A stretch of 64,000 nucleotides of DNA from positions 1,302,001 to 1,366,000 of the forward strand of contig NZ_FXTA01000001.1 of assembly GCF_900182645.1 (NCBI RefSeq). The letters are read 5' to 3'. The position numbers and the translations under genes are program-made. The notes under the pieces were generated by a model. The model did not search any database, was not told where the DNA came from, and saw only the letters and a program-made list of their open reading frames with translations. Positions 17,676-25,944 of the stretch are shown one piece after another; within the stretch, counting starts at the first letter, position 1, and every line of letters starts with the position of its first letter. This DNA is from Flavobacterium resistens. Lineage in GTDB: Bacteria > Bacteroidota > Bacteroidia > Flavobacteriales > Flavobacteriaceae.

Positions 17676-17735
17676 TAACAGCTGGTAACAGCTACTACAA
17701 CGGATTTGGGCAATTAGCTTAATGGAAAGTTTTAC
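17676..17735 (+). repeat. attC-like site 4, left half only
   Basis: The box TAACAGCTGGTAAC (17676-17689) is complementary at 12 of 14 positions to the cassette-4 start (17051-17064). It is followed by AGCTACTACAACGGATTTGGGC and AGCTTAATGGAAAG, as in sites 1 and 3. No right arm follows; the rlmF promoter begins 27 bp later. The site is truncated at the array's right border. Confidence 0.68.
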
Positions 17736-17761
17736 AAAATTAGTTCTAAAAAAGGATTAAC

Positions 17762-17769
17762 TATCTTTG
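17762..17769 (+). promoter_or_regulatory. Probable rlmF promoter -7 element
   Basis: TATCTTTG matches TAnnTTTG. Because it overlaps the upstream TTG (17767) that could open the frame, transcription starts downstream of that codon. This supports the ATG at 17788 as the rlmF start. Confidence 0.65.
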
Positions 17770-17787
17770 CAGTCGAAATCAACAAAA

Positions 17788-18732
17788 ATGAAAGCAAACG
17801 ACAATTCTGAAAAAAATATTTTACATCCAAGAAATCTTCATCGCAATCGCTATGATTTTGAAAAACTGATTTCAAATTGTCCCGAGTTAAAAGCTTTTGT
17901 TTCCATCAATAAACACGGAATCGAAACCATAGATTTCAGTAATCCGCTTGCAGTTAAAACGCTTAATAAAGCTTTGTTGCAAACGTATTACGATATTCAA
18001 AATTGGGATATTCCTAAAAATTATTTATGCCCGCCAATTCCGGGAAGAGCAGATTATATTCATTATATCGCCGATTTATTAGCCGAAACAAACAATGGAA
18101 TTGTTCCAAAAGGAAATTCTGTTTTAGGCCTAGATATTGGAACGGGTGCAAATTTGATTTATCCGATATTAGGACATTGTATTTACGATTGGAGTTTTGT
18201 TGGTACGGATATCGACAAAAAAGCAATTGAAAACTGCAGTAGAATTATTGAAAACAATCCGAGATTAATTGACGCAATCAGTTTGCAACAACAAACCGAG
18301 TCCCGATTTATTTTCAAAAACATTATTATTCCCGAAGACCGATTCACTTTCACCATGTGTAATCCGCCTTTTCATGCTTCGGCAGAAGAAGCAAATAAAA
18401 GTGCCTCAAGAAAAGTTTCGAATTTAAAAGAAAAAAGAAACACAAATCCTGTTCTGAATTTTGGCGGTCATAACGCAGAATTATGGTGCAACGGCGGTGA
18501 AATCGGATTTGTTACGCAAATGATTTATGAAAGTGCAAAATACGCTTCACAATGTTTATGGTTTACTACTTTAGTTTCTAAAAAAGAAAATCTTTCTTCG
18601 ATTTACAAAATTCTGAAAAAAGTAAACGCCGTTTCAGTCAAAACAATTGATATGGCGCAAGGCCAAAAAAACAGCCGTATTGTTGCCTGGAGTTTTTTAA
18701 GTGAAGCGGAACAAAAAGCTTGGGAACTTTAA
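17788..18732 (+). CDS. rlmF: 23S rRNA (adenine1618-N6)-methyltransferase RlmF
   Basis: RlmF methylates N6 of A1618 in 23S rRNA using S-adenosylmethionine. The 314-residue protein shows LHPRNLHRNRYDFEKL near the start (typical of the family), a SAM-binding GLDIGTGANLIYP (about 118-130), and the N6-adenine methyltransferase catalytic motif MCNPPFHAS near residue 190. The C-terminal KTIDMAQGQKNSRIVAWSF is also characteristic. The start at 17788 is chosen over an upstream TTG that lies in the promoter. It is the first core gene to the right of the cassette array. Confidence 0.95.
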   Translation: MKANDNSEKNILHPRNLHRNRYDFEKLISNCPELKAFVSINKHGIETIDFSNPLAVKTLNKALLQTYYDIQNWDIPKNYLCPPIPGRADYIHYIADLLAETNNGIVPKGNSVLGLDIGTGANLIYPILGHCIYDWSFVGTDIDKKAIENCSRIIENNPRLIDAISLQQQTESRFIFKNIIIPEDRFTFTMCNPPFHASAEEANKSASRKVSNLKEKRNTNPVLNFGGHNAELWCNGGEIGFVTQMIYESAKYASQCLWFTTLVSKKENLSSIYKILKKVNAVSVKTIDMAQGQKNSRIVAWSFLSEAEQKAWEL

Positions 18733-18812
18733 AACACTGATTTTCAATACCAATTCTTGATAATATAATTTCATTTCACTACATTTAGTGTAAACAATTA
18801 AATATCAAGACT

Positions 18813-19049
18813 ATGGCAGAATATGTTGGTTATCTCGCATCTGTTTTTATTGTTGGAGGTTTTTTGCTAAAAAACCTCAGAACAATTCGGTTCATTAATA
18901 TGTTTGGCTGTATCTGCTTTGTCATTTATGGTATTTTTTTAAACGACTATAGAGATTTTAATCAATGGCTTTGGCCTGTAATTATCCCGAATGCTATTTT
19001 AGCATTTGTACAGATTTATTATCTGACATCAAAAAATGATAAATCTTAA
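18813..19049 (+). CDS. Small YgjV-like inner-membrane protein
   Basis: A 78-residue hydrophobic protein with three probable helices (VGYLASVFIVGGFLL, MFGCICFVIYGIFL and VIIPNAILAFVQIYYL). Between the first two helices it reads KNLRTIRFINMFG, which is typical of the short YgjV-like membrane family of flavobacteria. Homologues are sometimes mislabelled as uroporphyrinogen decarboxylase; nothing in the sequence supports that. The function is unknown. Confidence 0.75.
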   Translation: MAEYVGYLASVFIVGGFLLKNLRTIRFINMFGCICFVIYGIFLNDYRDFNQWLWPVIIPNAILAFVQIYYLTSKNDKS

Positions 19050-19126
19050 AATTATGATAGTTTCAGATAAAATTCTGAAATAGCCTCGAGATTAGATTGT
19101 TGTACCTTTAAAGTAAATTAAATTTT

Positions 19127-20101
19127 ATGAGTACTTCAAAAACGTTCGTTGGTTTATTCCTTATTATAATACTCATTGGTTGTGGATCTTCAAAAGAAAC
19201 TAAATTTGATGATTACGTTTTTAAAACCAAAAGTGACAAACAAAATTATACAGCGGCTTATGATAAAGCGCTTGAACTTTGGGATGTTCCTTATACAGAA
19301 GAAAATGTAAAAACCACTTTTGGAACCGCCCACGTTATTATTTCCGGTTCAAAAAATGGAAAAGATCTGGTTCTGCTTCACGGTATGGACGCCAGTTCTA
19401 CGATGTGGTATCCAAATATTAAAACTTTAGCCAAAAATCATCGCGTTTATGCCATTGACTTTTTAATGGAACCCAATAAATCAACTTTAACCGCAAAACC
19501 GCTTTCATCTGAAGAAATTGTGATTTGTTACAACGAAATTTTCAATCATTATAAATTGAAAAAAATTGATATTATTGGCGCTTCACGCGGAGGCTGGATT
19601 GCGACATTATTGGCTATTCAAAAAAAGAATTCTATTGATAAAATTGTTTTATTAAGTCCGGCACAGACTTTTAAATTTATTGATAAACCTAGAAAAACAT
19701 CATCCGCTTTACTTTTAAAGCTTTTTCCGAGTGAAAAGAAATTCAGCAAAACATTAAAAACCTTTTCTACTCATCCGGAAAAAATTAGTCCCGTTTATAA
19801 TAGACAATTTTATTTGGCTAATAAATATGCTAAATCCAATTCCAGCATGCTCAAAATGACGCCTTTTTCAGATGACGAATTAAAGTCGATTCAGAATCCC
19901 GTTTTGGTTTTAATTGGTGATAAAGACGTTATAAATTCAGAGGAAAGTTTGGAACGAGCAAAAAAATACCTGCCAAACGCCAAAACAATAATGATTACAG
20001 ATGCCGGTCATTTTTTGAGTATCGATCAGTCAAAATTTGTAAACGACGCTATGATTAATTTTCTCGAAAAGCCTTCAAACTTTGTATCTTTACAAAACTA
20101 A
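19127..20101 (+). CDS. Alpha/beta-hydrolase lipoprotein
   Basis: A 324-residue hydrolase anchored as a lipoprotein (lipobox ILIGCGSSK, Cys 19). It has the alpha/beta-hydrolase core: an oxyanion-type VLLHGMDASSTMWYPN near residue 82, nucleophile elbow GASRGGW with Ser near 153, acid in IGDKDVINS near 263, and a catalytic His in DAGHFLS near 290. Ser-Asp-His are all present, so it is probably an active esterase or related hydrolase. The substrate is unknown. It lies 17 bp upstream of uvrB on the same strand, so read-through is possible, though the functions look unrelated. Confidence 0.87.
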   Translation: MSTSKTFVGLFLIIILIGCGSSKETKFDDYVFKTKSDKQNYTAAYDKALELWDVPYTEENVKTTFGTAHVIISGSKNGKDLVLLHGMDASSTMWYPNIKTLAKNHRVYAIDFLMEPNKSTLTAKPLSSEEIVICYNEIFNHYKLKKIDIIGASRGGWIATLLAIQKKNSIDKIVLLSPAQTFKFIDKPRKTSSALLLKLFPSEKKFSKTLKTFSTHPEKISPVYNRQFYLANKYAKSNSSMLKMTPFSDDELKSIQNPVLVLIGDKDVINSEESLERAKKYLPNAKTIMITDAGHFLSIDQSKFVNDAMINFLEKPSNFVSLQN

Positions 20102-20118
20102 TTTTTCAGCAGTAGAAA

Positions 20119-22110
20119 ATGAATTTTCAAGTAACTTCAGAATATAGTCCGAAAGGAGATCAGCCACAAGCCATTCAAAAATTAGCACAAGGTGTTGAAG
20201 ATGGCGAAAAATATCAAACTTTATTAGGAGTTACAGGGTCCGGAAAAACATTTACAGTTGCAAATGTTATTCAGGAAGTACAACGCCCTACTTTGGTTTT
20301 GGCACACAATAAAACTTTGGCAGCGCAATTGTATTCAGAATTCAAACAATTTTTTCCAAATAACGCTGTTGAATACTTCGTTTCTTATTACGACTATTAT
20401 CAGCCTGAAGCTTTTATGCCGGTTACAGGCGTTTTTATTGAGAAAGATTTATCTATCAATGAAGAATTAGAAAAAATGCGTTTAAGCACTACTTCTTCCC
20501 TGCTTTCTGGGCGTCGCGATGTTTTGGTGGTTGCTTCAGTTTCTTGCCTTTATGGTATTGGAAATCCCGTTGAATTTCAGAAAAACGTAATAGAAATTAC
20601 CCGAGATCAGGTTATTTCGAGAACAAAATTATTACATAGTTTAGTTCAGAGTTTGTACGCGAGAACAGAAGCCGATTTTAATCCGGGAACTTTCAGAATC
20701 AAAGGCGACACGGTTGAAGTCTATCCCAGTTATGCTGATGACGCGTATCGAATTCACTTTTTTGGAGATGAAATCGAAGAAATTGAATCATTTGATGCTA
20801 AAACTTCGCAGGTAATTGAAAAATTCAAAAGACTGACCATTTATCCAGCCAATATGTTTGTGACTTCTCCGGAAGTTTTACAAGGCGCCATTTGGCAGAT
20901 TCAACAGGATTTAGTGAAACAGGTTGATTATTTTAAAGAAATAGGAAAACATTTAGAAGCCAAACGACTGGAAGAAAGAACGAATTTCGATTTAGAAATG
21001 ATTCGCGAATTAGGCTATTGTTCCGGAATTGAAAATTACTCCCGTTATCTTGACGGACGTGAAGCTGGAACACGACCTTTCTGTTTATTAGATTATTTTC
21101 CAAGCGATTTTTTAATGGTTGTTGATGAAAGTCACGTTACCGTTTCGCAGGTTCATGCCATGTACGGAGGCGATCGCAGTCGTAAAGAAAACCTAGTTGA
21201 ATATGGTTTTAGATTACCTGCCGCAATGGATAACCGTCCTTTAAAATTTGAGGAATTCGAAGCTTTGCAAAATCAGGTAATTTATGTTTCTGCAACTCCT
21301 GCCGATTACGAATTACAAAAATCAGACGGAATTTATGTTGAGCAAATTATTCGTCCAACCGGATTATTAGATCCTATTATTGAAGTACGCCCAAGTTTAA
21401 ATCAGATTGATGATTTGATTGAAGAAATTCAGGTGCGATGCGAATTGGATGAAAGAGTTTTGGTAACTACTTTGACTAAAAGAATGGCCGAAGAATTAGC
21501 CAAATATTTGACAAAAGTAAATATTCGCTGTCGTTACATACATTCTGAAGTTGATACTTTAGAACGTATCGAAATCATGCAGGATTTGAGAAAAGGTATT
21601 TTTGATGTTTTAATTGGAGTAAACTTGCTTCGTGAAGGTCTGGATTTACCCGAAGTTTCATTAGTTGCGATTCTTGATGCGGATAAAGAAGGTTTTTTAA
21701 GAAATCACAGATCTTTGACTCAAACCATTGGACGTGCTGCGAGAAATTTAAATGGAAAAGCCATTATGTATGCTGATAAAATCACCGCCAGCATGCAAAG
21801 AACAATTGACGAAACGAATTACCGAAGAACAAAACAGATCAATTTTAATACTGAAAACGGTATTACGCCTCAGGCTTTAAACAAGAAAATCGACAGTGCA
21901 TTTACTAAAAATCCTTTGGTAGAATACGAATTAGGCCATACTTTACCAGTTGCCGCCGAACCGGAAACTGCATATATGTCAAAAACTGATCTAGAAAAAT
22001 TGATTCGCGAGAAACGAAAATCAATGGAAAAAGCAGCAAAAGAATTAGACTTTATGCAAGCTGCCAAACTTCGTGATGATATCAAAAAGCTTCAGGAACA
22101 ATTGCCTTAA
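20119..22110 (+). CDS. uvrB: UvrABC excinuclease subunit B
   Basis: UvrB is the damage-verifying helicase-like subunit of nucleotide excision repair. The 663 residues show Walker A GVTGSGKT (about 39-46), the beta-hairpin region YYDYYQPEAF (about 91-100), DESH near 338, helicase motif VI QTIGRAARN near 540, and a C-terminal UVR domain (about 622-660) that contacts UvrC. The length is normal. Its stop codon overlaps the stop of the convergent TerB-like gene by three bases. Confidence 0.98.
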   Translation: MNFQVTSEYSPKGDQPQAIQKLAQGVEDGEKYQTLLGVTGSGKTFTVANVIQEVQRPTLVLAHNKTLAAQLYSEFKQFFPNNAVEYFVSYYDYYQPEAFMPVTGVFIEKDLSINEELEKMRLSTTSSLLSGRRDVLVVASVSCLYGIGNPVEFQKNVIEITRDQVISRTKLLHSLVQSLYARTEADFNPGTFRIKGDTVEVYPSYADDAYRIHFFGDEIEEIESFDAKTSQVIEKFKRLTIYPANMFVTSPEVLQGAIWQIQQDLVKQVDYFKEIGKHLEAKRLEERTNFDLEMIRELGYCSGIENYSRYLDGREAGTRPFCLLDYFPSDFLMVVDESHVTVSQVHAMYGGDRSRKENLVEYGFRLPAAMDNRPLKFEEFEALQNQVIYVSATPADYELQKSDGIYVEQIIRPTGLLDPIIEVRPSLNQIDDLIEEIQVRCELDERVLVTTLTKRMAEELAKYLTKVNIRCRYIHSEVDTLERIEIMQDLRKGIFDVLIGVNLLREGLDLPEVSLVAILDADKEGFLRNHRSLTQTIGRAARNLNGKAIMYADKITASMQRTIDETNYRRTKQINFNTENGITPQALNKKIDSAFTKNPLVEYELGHTLPVAAEPETAYMSKTDLEKLIREKRKSMEKAAKELDFMQAAKLRDDIKKLQEQLP

Positions 22111-22508
22111 TTATGCTGTTCCTGAAAAACTCTCAATAATTTATTTGGATCAATAATCGCATTTGGGGCATTTTTCATCAACTCTAAAACTCGTTTTACT
22201 GCAGTAGGATTCAATCCCATTTCGAGCGCAATTTGATGTATTGCTTTCGATTCTTTTTCATGCAATATACCATCACAGTGCATAATCAAAGCTAGTCTAT
22301 AGAATTGCTGAATACGCTGAAACTCGGATCTGTTTACTTTTACCGAATGTTCCTGGTGAAATAAATCTCTAAATTCTTCTTTACTGATATTCAATTCCTC
22401 AGCAACAATCCACAGAAAATCTACCTCACGTTTATGCAAATGTCCGTCAATGGTAGCAAACGCAATCATTTCTAAAAGTAAACTTCTTTTTTCTTCTTCG
22501 GTGTTCAT
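22107..22508 (-). CDS. TerB-like protein
   Basis: A 133-residue all-helical protein resembling the TerB (tellurite resistance) fold. It has an N-terminal LLLEMIAFATIDGHLHKREVDFL and a second repeat-like LALIMHCDGILHEKESKAI. Each carries the D-G-x-(L/I)-(H)-x-(R/K)-E pattern that marks TerB-family metal-binding helices. The role is unknown. The start is the ATG at 22508; the preceding codon is a TTG and is not needed. It is convergent with uvrB, with overlapping stop codons. Confidence 0.78.
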   Translation of the reverse strand: MNTEEEKRSLLLEMIAFATIDGHLHKREVDFLWIVAEELNISKEEFRDLFHQEHSVKVNRSEFQRIQQFYRLALIMHCDGILHEKESKAIHQIALEMGLNPTAVKRVLELMKNAPNAIIDPNKLLRVFQEQHN

Positions 22509-22561
22509 CAAATTATTATTTTTAGCTAAATTATTACATTAAATCTAAAACACAACAACCA

Positions 22562-23365
22562 ATGATTCGAGGATTCTTCTTTTTTATTTTATCGTTGCTC
22601 GTGAATATTGGAAATGCACAGGAAAGCACTGCTTCAAAAAATGTTTCCACTTTTACCATTGAAGCGCCTCAGCTCAAAACCACAAAAAAAATCTGGCTTT
22701 ATCTTCCCGAAGATTATTCGGCATCGCCTAAAAAAAGATACAGCGTAATCTATATGCATGATGCTCAGAATTTATTTGATGCAAAAACTTCTTTTGTAGG
22801 TGAATGGAATGTCGATGAAAAACTGGACAGCTTGAAAGCTCCGGTAATTGTAGTAGGAATTGAACATGGAAACGAAAAACGAATCGATGAATTAACTCCA
22901 TTTAAAAATGAAAAATACGGTGGCGGAAAAGCAGATGATTATGTTGATTTTATCGTAAACACTTTAAAGCCCTATATTGACAAAAATTACAGAACCAAAA
23001 CGAAAGCCAAAAACACCACTATCATGGGAAGTTCACTTGGCGGTTTGGTTTCCTATTATGCCGCAGTAAAATATCCACAAGTTTTTGGAAATGCGGGTGT
23101 TTTTTCGCCTTCCTTTTGGTTTTCAAATGACATTTATACTTTTACCGAAAAGTCTCCAAAAATCAAAACCCGATTTTATTTTTTATGTGGAGATAAAGAA
23201 AGCGACGAAATGGTAAAAGATCTCGAAAAAATGGAACGTTTATTAGACAAAAATCGCTGTTATTGCCTCCATCTCAGCAAAACGAAAATTGTCAAAGGCG
23301 GAGAACATAATGAAAAATTATGGCGAGACGGTTTTGTAAAAGCCGTTTTGTGGCTTGGTTATTGA
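22562..23365 (+). CDS. Secreted esterase of the enterochelin-esterase/esterase-D type
   Basis: A 267-residue protein with a signal peptide (ending NIGNAQ, about residue 20). The alpha/beta-hydrolase fold shows YLPEDYSASPKKRYSVIYMHD, the oxyanion-type HDAQNLFD, the nucleophile elbow GSSLGG near 159, an acidic residue in LCGDKESDEM near 216, and a His in GGEHNEKLWR near 248. This is the putative-esterase family that includes enterobactin esterases and feruloyl esterases. Its substrate cannot be told, and no siderophore genes are nearby. It probably acts in the periplasm. Confidence 0.87.
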   Translation: MIRGFFFFILSLLVNIGNAQESTASKNVSTFTIEAPQLKTTKKIWLYLPEDYSASPKKRYSVIYMHDAQNLFDAKTSFVGEWNVDEKLDSLKAPVIVVGIEHGNEKRIDELTPFKNEKYGGGKADDYVDFIVNTLKPYIDKNYRTKTKAKNTTIMGSSLGGLVSYYAAVKYPQVFGNAGVFSPSFWFSNDIYTFTEKSPKIKTRFYFLCGDKESDEMVKDLEKMERLLDKNRCYCLHLSKTKIVKGGEHNEKLWRDGFVKAVLWLGY

Positions 23366-23393
23366 GCAAAAAAATAAAAAAACAGCATAAATT

Positions 23394-24404
23394 ATGAAAC
23401 TAATTTTAAGAGAGTATAACTTAAAACTAAAACATACTTTCACGATTTCAAGAGAATCAATTGATTTTCAACCTTCTTTGATTGTCGAATTACAAAGTAA
23501 TGGCTTTTCAGGCTTTGGGGAAGCAACTTCAAATCCGTATTACAAAACTACAGTTCCAATGATGATGCAGGATTTGGAGGAAATCAGAACAATTATTGAA
23601 ACTTCTGAGATCGAAACTCCTGAAGTTTTTTGGGCAAAAATTCATCCGTATTTAAAAGACGATATGTTTGCTTTATGCGCACTGGACTTGGCTTATAACG
23701 ATTTATATGCACGAATAAAAGGTAAAAAACTCTACGAACTGTGGAATTATACCACAGAGAAAAATCCAATGACGGATTATACAATCGGAATTGCTTCTAT
23801 AGAAAAAATGGTTTCGAAAATGCAGGAACTTCCATGGCCTATTTATAAAATTAAATTAGGAACTAAAGAAGATATCGCAATTGTAAAAGAACTTCGTAAG
23901 CATACAAATGCGATTTTCAGAATTGATGCCAACTGTGGTTGGGGCGTTGATGAAACAATAAATAATGCTGTAGAATTAAAAAAACTTGGCGTAGAATTTC
24001 TAGAGCAACCTATGAAAGCTGATAATTGGGAAGGTCATAAAGAAGTTTTCAAACATTCTGTTCTTCCAGTAATTGCCGATGAAAGCTGTATTATTGAAGA
24101 AGATGTTGCCAAATGTTTCAATCATTTTCATGGCGTAAATGTGAAATTGGTAAAATGTGGTGGTTTGACTCCTGGAAAAAGAATGATTGAAGAAGCTAAA
24201 AAATTAGGCTTAAGAACGATGGTTGGCTGTATGACAGAATCGACTGTGGGAATTTCTGCCATCGCACATTTGTTACCACAACTTGACTATGTTGATATGG
24301 ACGGCGCATTACTTCTTGCTGAAGATATTGCGACCGGAGTAACCATTAAAAATGGCATTGTAAGTTATTCTGATCTAAACGGAACCGGAGTTACACTTCT
24401 GTAA
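23394..24404 (+). CDS. Dipeptide epimerase (L-Ala-D/L-Glu epimerase type)
   Basis: A 336-residue enolase-superfamily enzyme. It has an N-terminal capping domain (GFGEATSNPYY near 43) and a barrel with the catalytic Lys in IYKIKLGT near 153, metal ligands in RIDANCGW near 180, EQPM near 205 and DESC near 230, and the second base in VNVKLVKCGG near 252. The pattern fits the dipeptide epimerases that interconvert L-Ala-D-Glu and L-Ala-L-Glu during murein peptide recycling. The next gene begins one base after its stop codon, so the two are translationally linked. Confidence 0.88.
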   Translation: MKLILREYNLKLKHTFTISRESIDFQPSLIVELQSNGFSGFGEATSNPYYKTTVPMMMQDLEEIRTIIETSEIETPEVFWAKIHPYLKDDMFALCALDLAYNDLYARIKGKKLYELWNYTTEKNPMTDYTIGIASIEKMVSKMQELPWPIYKIKLGTKEDIAIVKELRKHTNAIFRIDANCGWGVDETINNAVELKKLGVEFLEQPMKADNWEGHKEVFKHSVLPVIADESCIIEEDVAKCFNHFHGVNVKLVKCGGLTPGKRMIEEAKKLGLRTMVGCMTESTVGISAIAHLLPQLDYVDMDGALLLAEDIATGVTIKNGIVSYSDLNGTGVTLL

Positions 24405-24405
24405 A

Positions 24406-25440
24406 ATGATAGTCGAAAAATTTCCAGATCGTATTATTGAAATTAACCAAGAACAGCATTTGTATTTTGGTGGAACTGCTTATTTAGGACTTCCAACAAG
24501 CAAAGAATTTCAGAATTTGGTTGTTCAAAATATCCTAAAATGGGGAACAACTTATGGAAGCTCAAGAACAGCCAATATTCAATTAAGCGCTTATATTGCC
24601 GGCGAAAAGTCTTTGGCTCGACATATCGGCTCAGAAGCTGCGGTCACAGTTTCTTCTGGAATGCTTGCTGGGAAATTGGTTATTGAAAAATTAAAAAAAG
24701 AAACGGATTGTTTTTTTCATTTGAATGAAATACATTCGGCAATTAAAACAGAAAGCAGCCTTCCTCTTTTTATTAATGAGAAATTAAATGATCGTTTACT
24801 AGATTCTAAACCAGAGAAAATAGCGATTTTAACAGATGGTGTTCCTTCTTTTCAGACAAACCCTGTCGATTTATCTTTCTTAAAGCAAATTCCAAATCAA
24901 AAAGAAATTACATTAGTCATTGATGAATCGCATTCACTTGGAATAATTGGAAACAATGGTGCTGGAATTTATTCTTCAATTAACTTTCCAATTAAAAGAA
25001 AAATTTTGGTTTCATCCTTAGGAAAAGCATTTGGGTTGACAGGTGGTGTAATTGCTTCAAATTCAGTTTTTATTAAGGAAATATCAGAAATAGAAACTTT
25101 CACCAGTGCAGCCGGAATGAATCCTGCTTTTGTACAAACACTTTCTGATGCTTCTGAAATTTATAAAACACAGCATCGAAAACTACTAGATAATTTACTA
25201 TATATTGATTCCATTTTAATTCAAAATAAGAACATTAAATTCGACAAAAACTATCCTTTAATTTATGTTTTATCAAATGAATTGGTAGAAAAATTAAAAC
25301 AAGAAAAAATCATTATCGCCAGTTTTAAATACACCAAAGAAGCTGAACCGTTAAATCGAATTGTAATTACAGCAAATCATTTAAAAGAAGATTTGGATAA
25401 ATTAGTCGGTGTTTTAAATGAATTTAATTCTCAGTTTTAA
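24406..25440 (+). CDS. PLP-dependent aminotransferase-fold enzyme, KBL/BioF-like
   Basis: A 344-residue fold-type I PLP enzyme related to the alpha-oxoamine synthases. Visible features are YLGLPTSKEFQ near 25, a glycine-rich GTTYGSSRTANIQ near 47, cofactor-binding VIDESHSLGIIGNNG near 170, and the Schiff-base Lys in SSLGKAFGLTGG near 205. It is shorter than BioF or KBL (about 390 residues) and lacks part of the N-terminus. No biotin gene is nearby. Its one-base spacing to the dipeptide epimerase suggests a shared pathway, perhaps amino-acid or peptide salvage; this is inference. Confidence 0.82.
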   Translation: MIVEKFPDRIIEINQEQHLYFGGTAYLGLPTSKEFQNLVVQNILKWGTTYGSSRTANIQLSAYIAGEKSLARHIGSEAAVTVSSGMLAGKLVIEKLKKETDCFFHLNEIHSAIKTESSLPLFINEKLNDRLLDSKPEKIAILTDGVPSFQTNPVDLSFLKQIPNQKEITLVIDESHSLGIIGNNGAGIYSSINFPIKRKILVSSLGKAFGLTGGVIASNSVFIKEISEIETFTSAAGMNPAFVQTLSDASEIYKTQHRKLLDNLLYIDSILIQNKNIKFDKNYPLIYVLSNELVEKLKQEKIIIASFKYTKEAEPLNRIVITANHLKEDLDKLVGVLNEFNSQF

Positions 25441-25454
25441 TCATTTTAAAAAAC

Positions 25455-25462
25455 TACCTTTG
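25455..25462 (+). promoter_or_regulatory. Probable promoter -7 element of the DUF1456 gene
   Basis: TACCTTTG matches TAnnTTTG, 14 bp before the ATG at 25477. Confidence 0.6.
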
Positions 25463-25476
25463 TAAAAAATAAAACA

Positions 25477-25941
25477 ATGACGAATAACGATATACTTAAA
25501 AAACTTCGCGTGGCTTTGATGCTCCGTGATGATCAAATAGTTGAAATTTTAGAATTAGTAGATTTTAGAATTTCAAAATCAGAATTGGGTGCTTTTTTCA
25601 GAGCTGAAGACCATCCAAATTATATGGAATGCGGCGATCAGGTTTTACGTAATTTCTTAAACGGATTAGTAATTCATTTAAGAGGAACGAAAGAAAATCC
25701 AAAGAATCCTAATGATGTTTTAGCAAAACATAAAGCTGAAATTCCGAAGAAAGAAACTTCAAAAGAAAGACCTGAATTTAAAGCTGCTCCAAAAGATTCA
25801 GAAAAATATAGAGGTGATCAAAGTTCATCAAAGTCAGGCTCATCAGCTGGAAAACCTAAAAAGAAAGCATTCCCAAAAGGAAATGGAAAACCAGTTGTTG
25901 TAGAAAAAGTGGTTTTCAAAAACGGGAAAAATAAAAAGTAA
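25477..25941 (+). CDS. DUF1456-family protein (YehS-like)
   Basis: A 154-residue protein. Residues about 1-75 contain the DUF1456 repeat pattern: NNDILKKLRVALMLRDDQI, then EILELVDFRISKSELGAFFR, then QVLRNFLNGLVIHLRG. A Lys/Ser/Pro-rich, disordered tail follows and ends KNGKNKK, which is longer than in enterobacterial YehS. The family's role is unknown. The basic tail suggests nucleic-acid contact, but this is only compositional. Confidence 0.83.
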   Translation: MTNNDILKKLRVALMLRDDQIVEILELVDFRISKSELGAFFRAEDHPNYMECGDQVLRNFLNGLVIHLRGTKENPKNPNDVLAKHKAEIPKKETSKERPEFKAAPKDSEKYRGDQSSSKSGSSAGKPKKKAFPKGNGKPVVVEKVVFKNGKNKK

Positions 25942-25944
25942 TTT

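Larger units (their letters stand above)
14415..17735 (+). mobile_element. Integrase-less gene-cassette array with attC-like recombination sites (four cassettes)
   Basis: Four single-gene units lie in the same orientation: an Mrr-type nuclease (14455), a K+ channel (15491), a PD-(D/E)XK-like protein (16430) and a secreted protein (17101). Each is followed by a 60-190 bp imperfect inverted repeat. Sites 1, 3 and 4 share conserved blocks (TTTGGGCA, GCTTAATGGAAAG); sites 1 and 3 also share GCTTAATTTAGT and an AAACCCG core. The right arms of sites 1-3 end in a C-GTT crossover-like position (GTT at 15467, 16396, 17051). Within each cassette, the first bases after GTT are complementary to the box just before the 3' arm: 16396-16411 against 16889-16904, 13 of 16; 17051-17064 against 17676-17689, 12 of 14. 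That is the geometry of integron cassettes. No integrase gene is in the window. The sequence resembles a CALIN (attC cluster lacking an integrase); a different cassette-mobilising system is possible. Confidence 0.72.

Noticed and set aside
14260..17790. Integron integrase or transposase in or next to the cassette array
   Set aside because: No tyrosine-recombinase motif or transposase reading frame occurs here; the flanking genes are core enzymes.
18813..19049. Uroporphyrinogen decarboxylase label for the 78-residue protein
   Set aside because: The sequence is a three-helix membrane protein with none of the enzyme's features.
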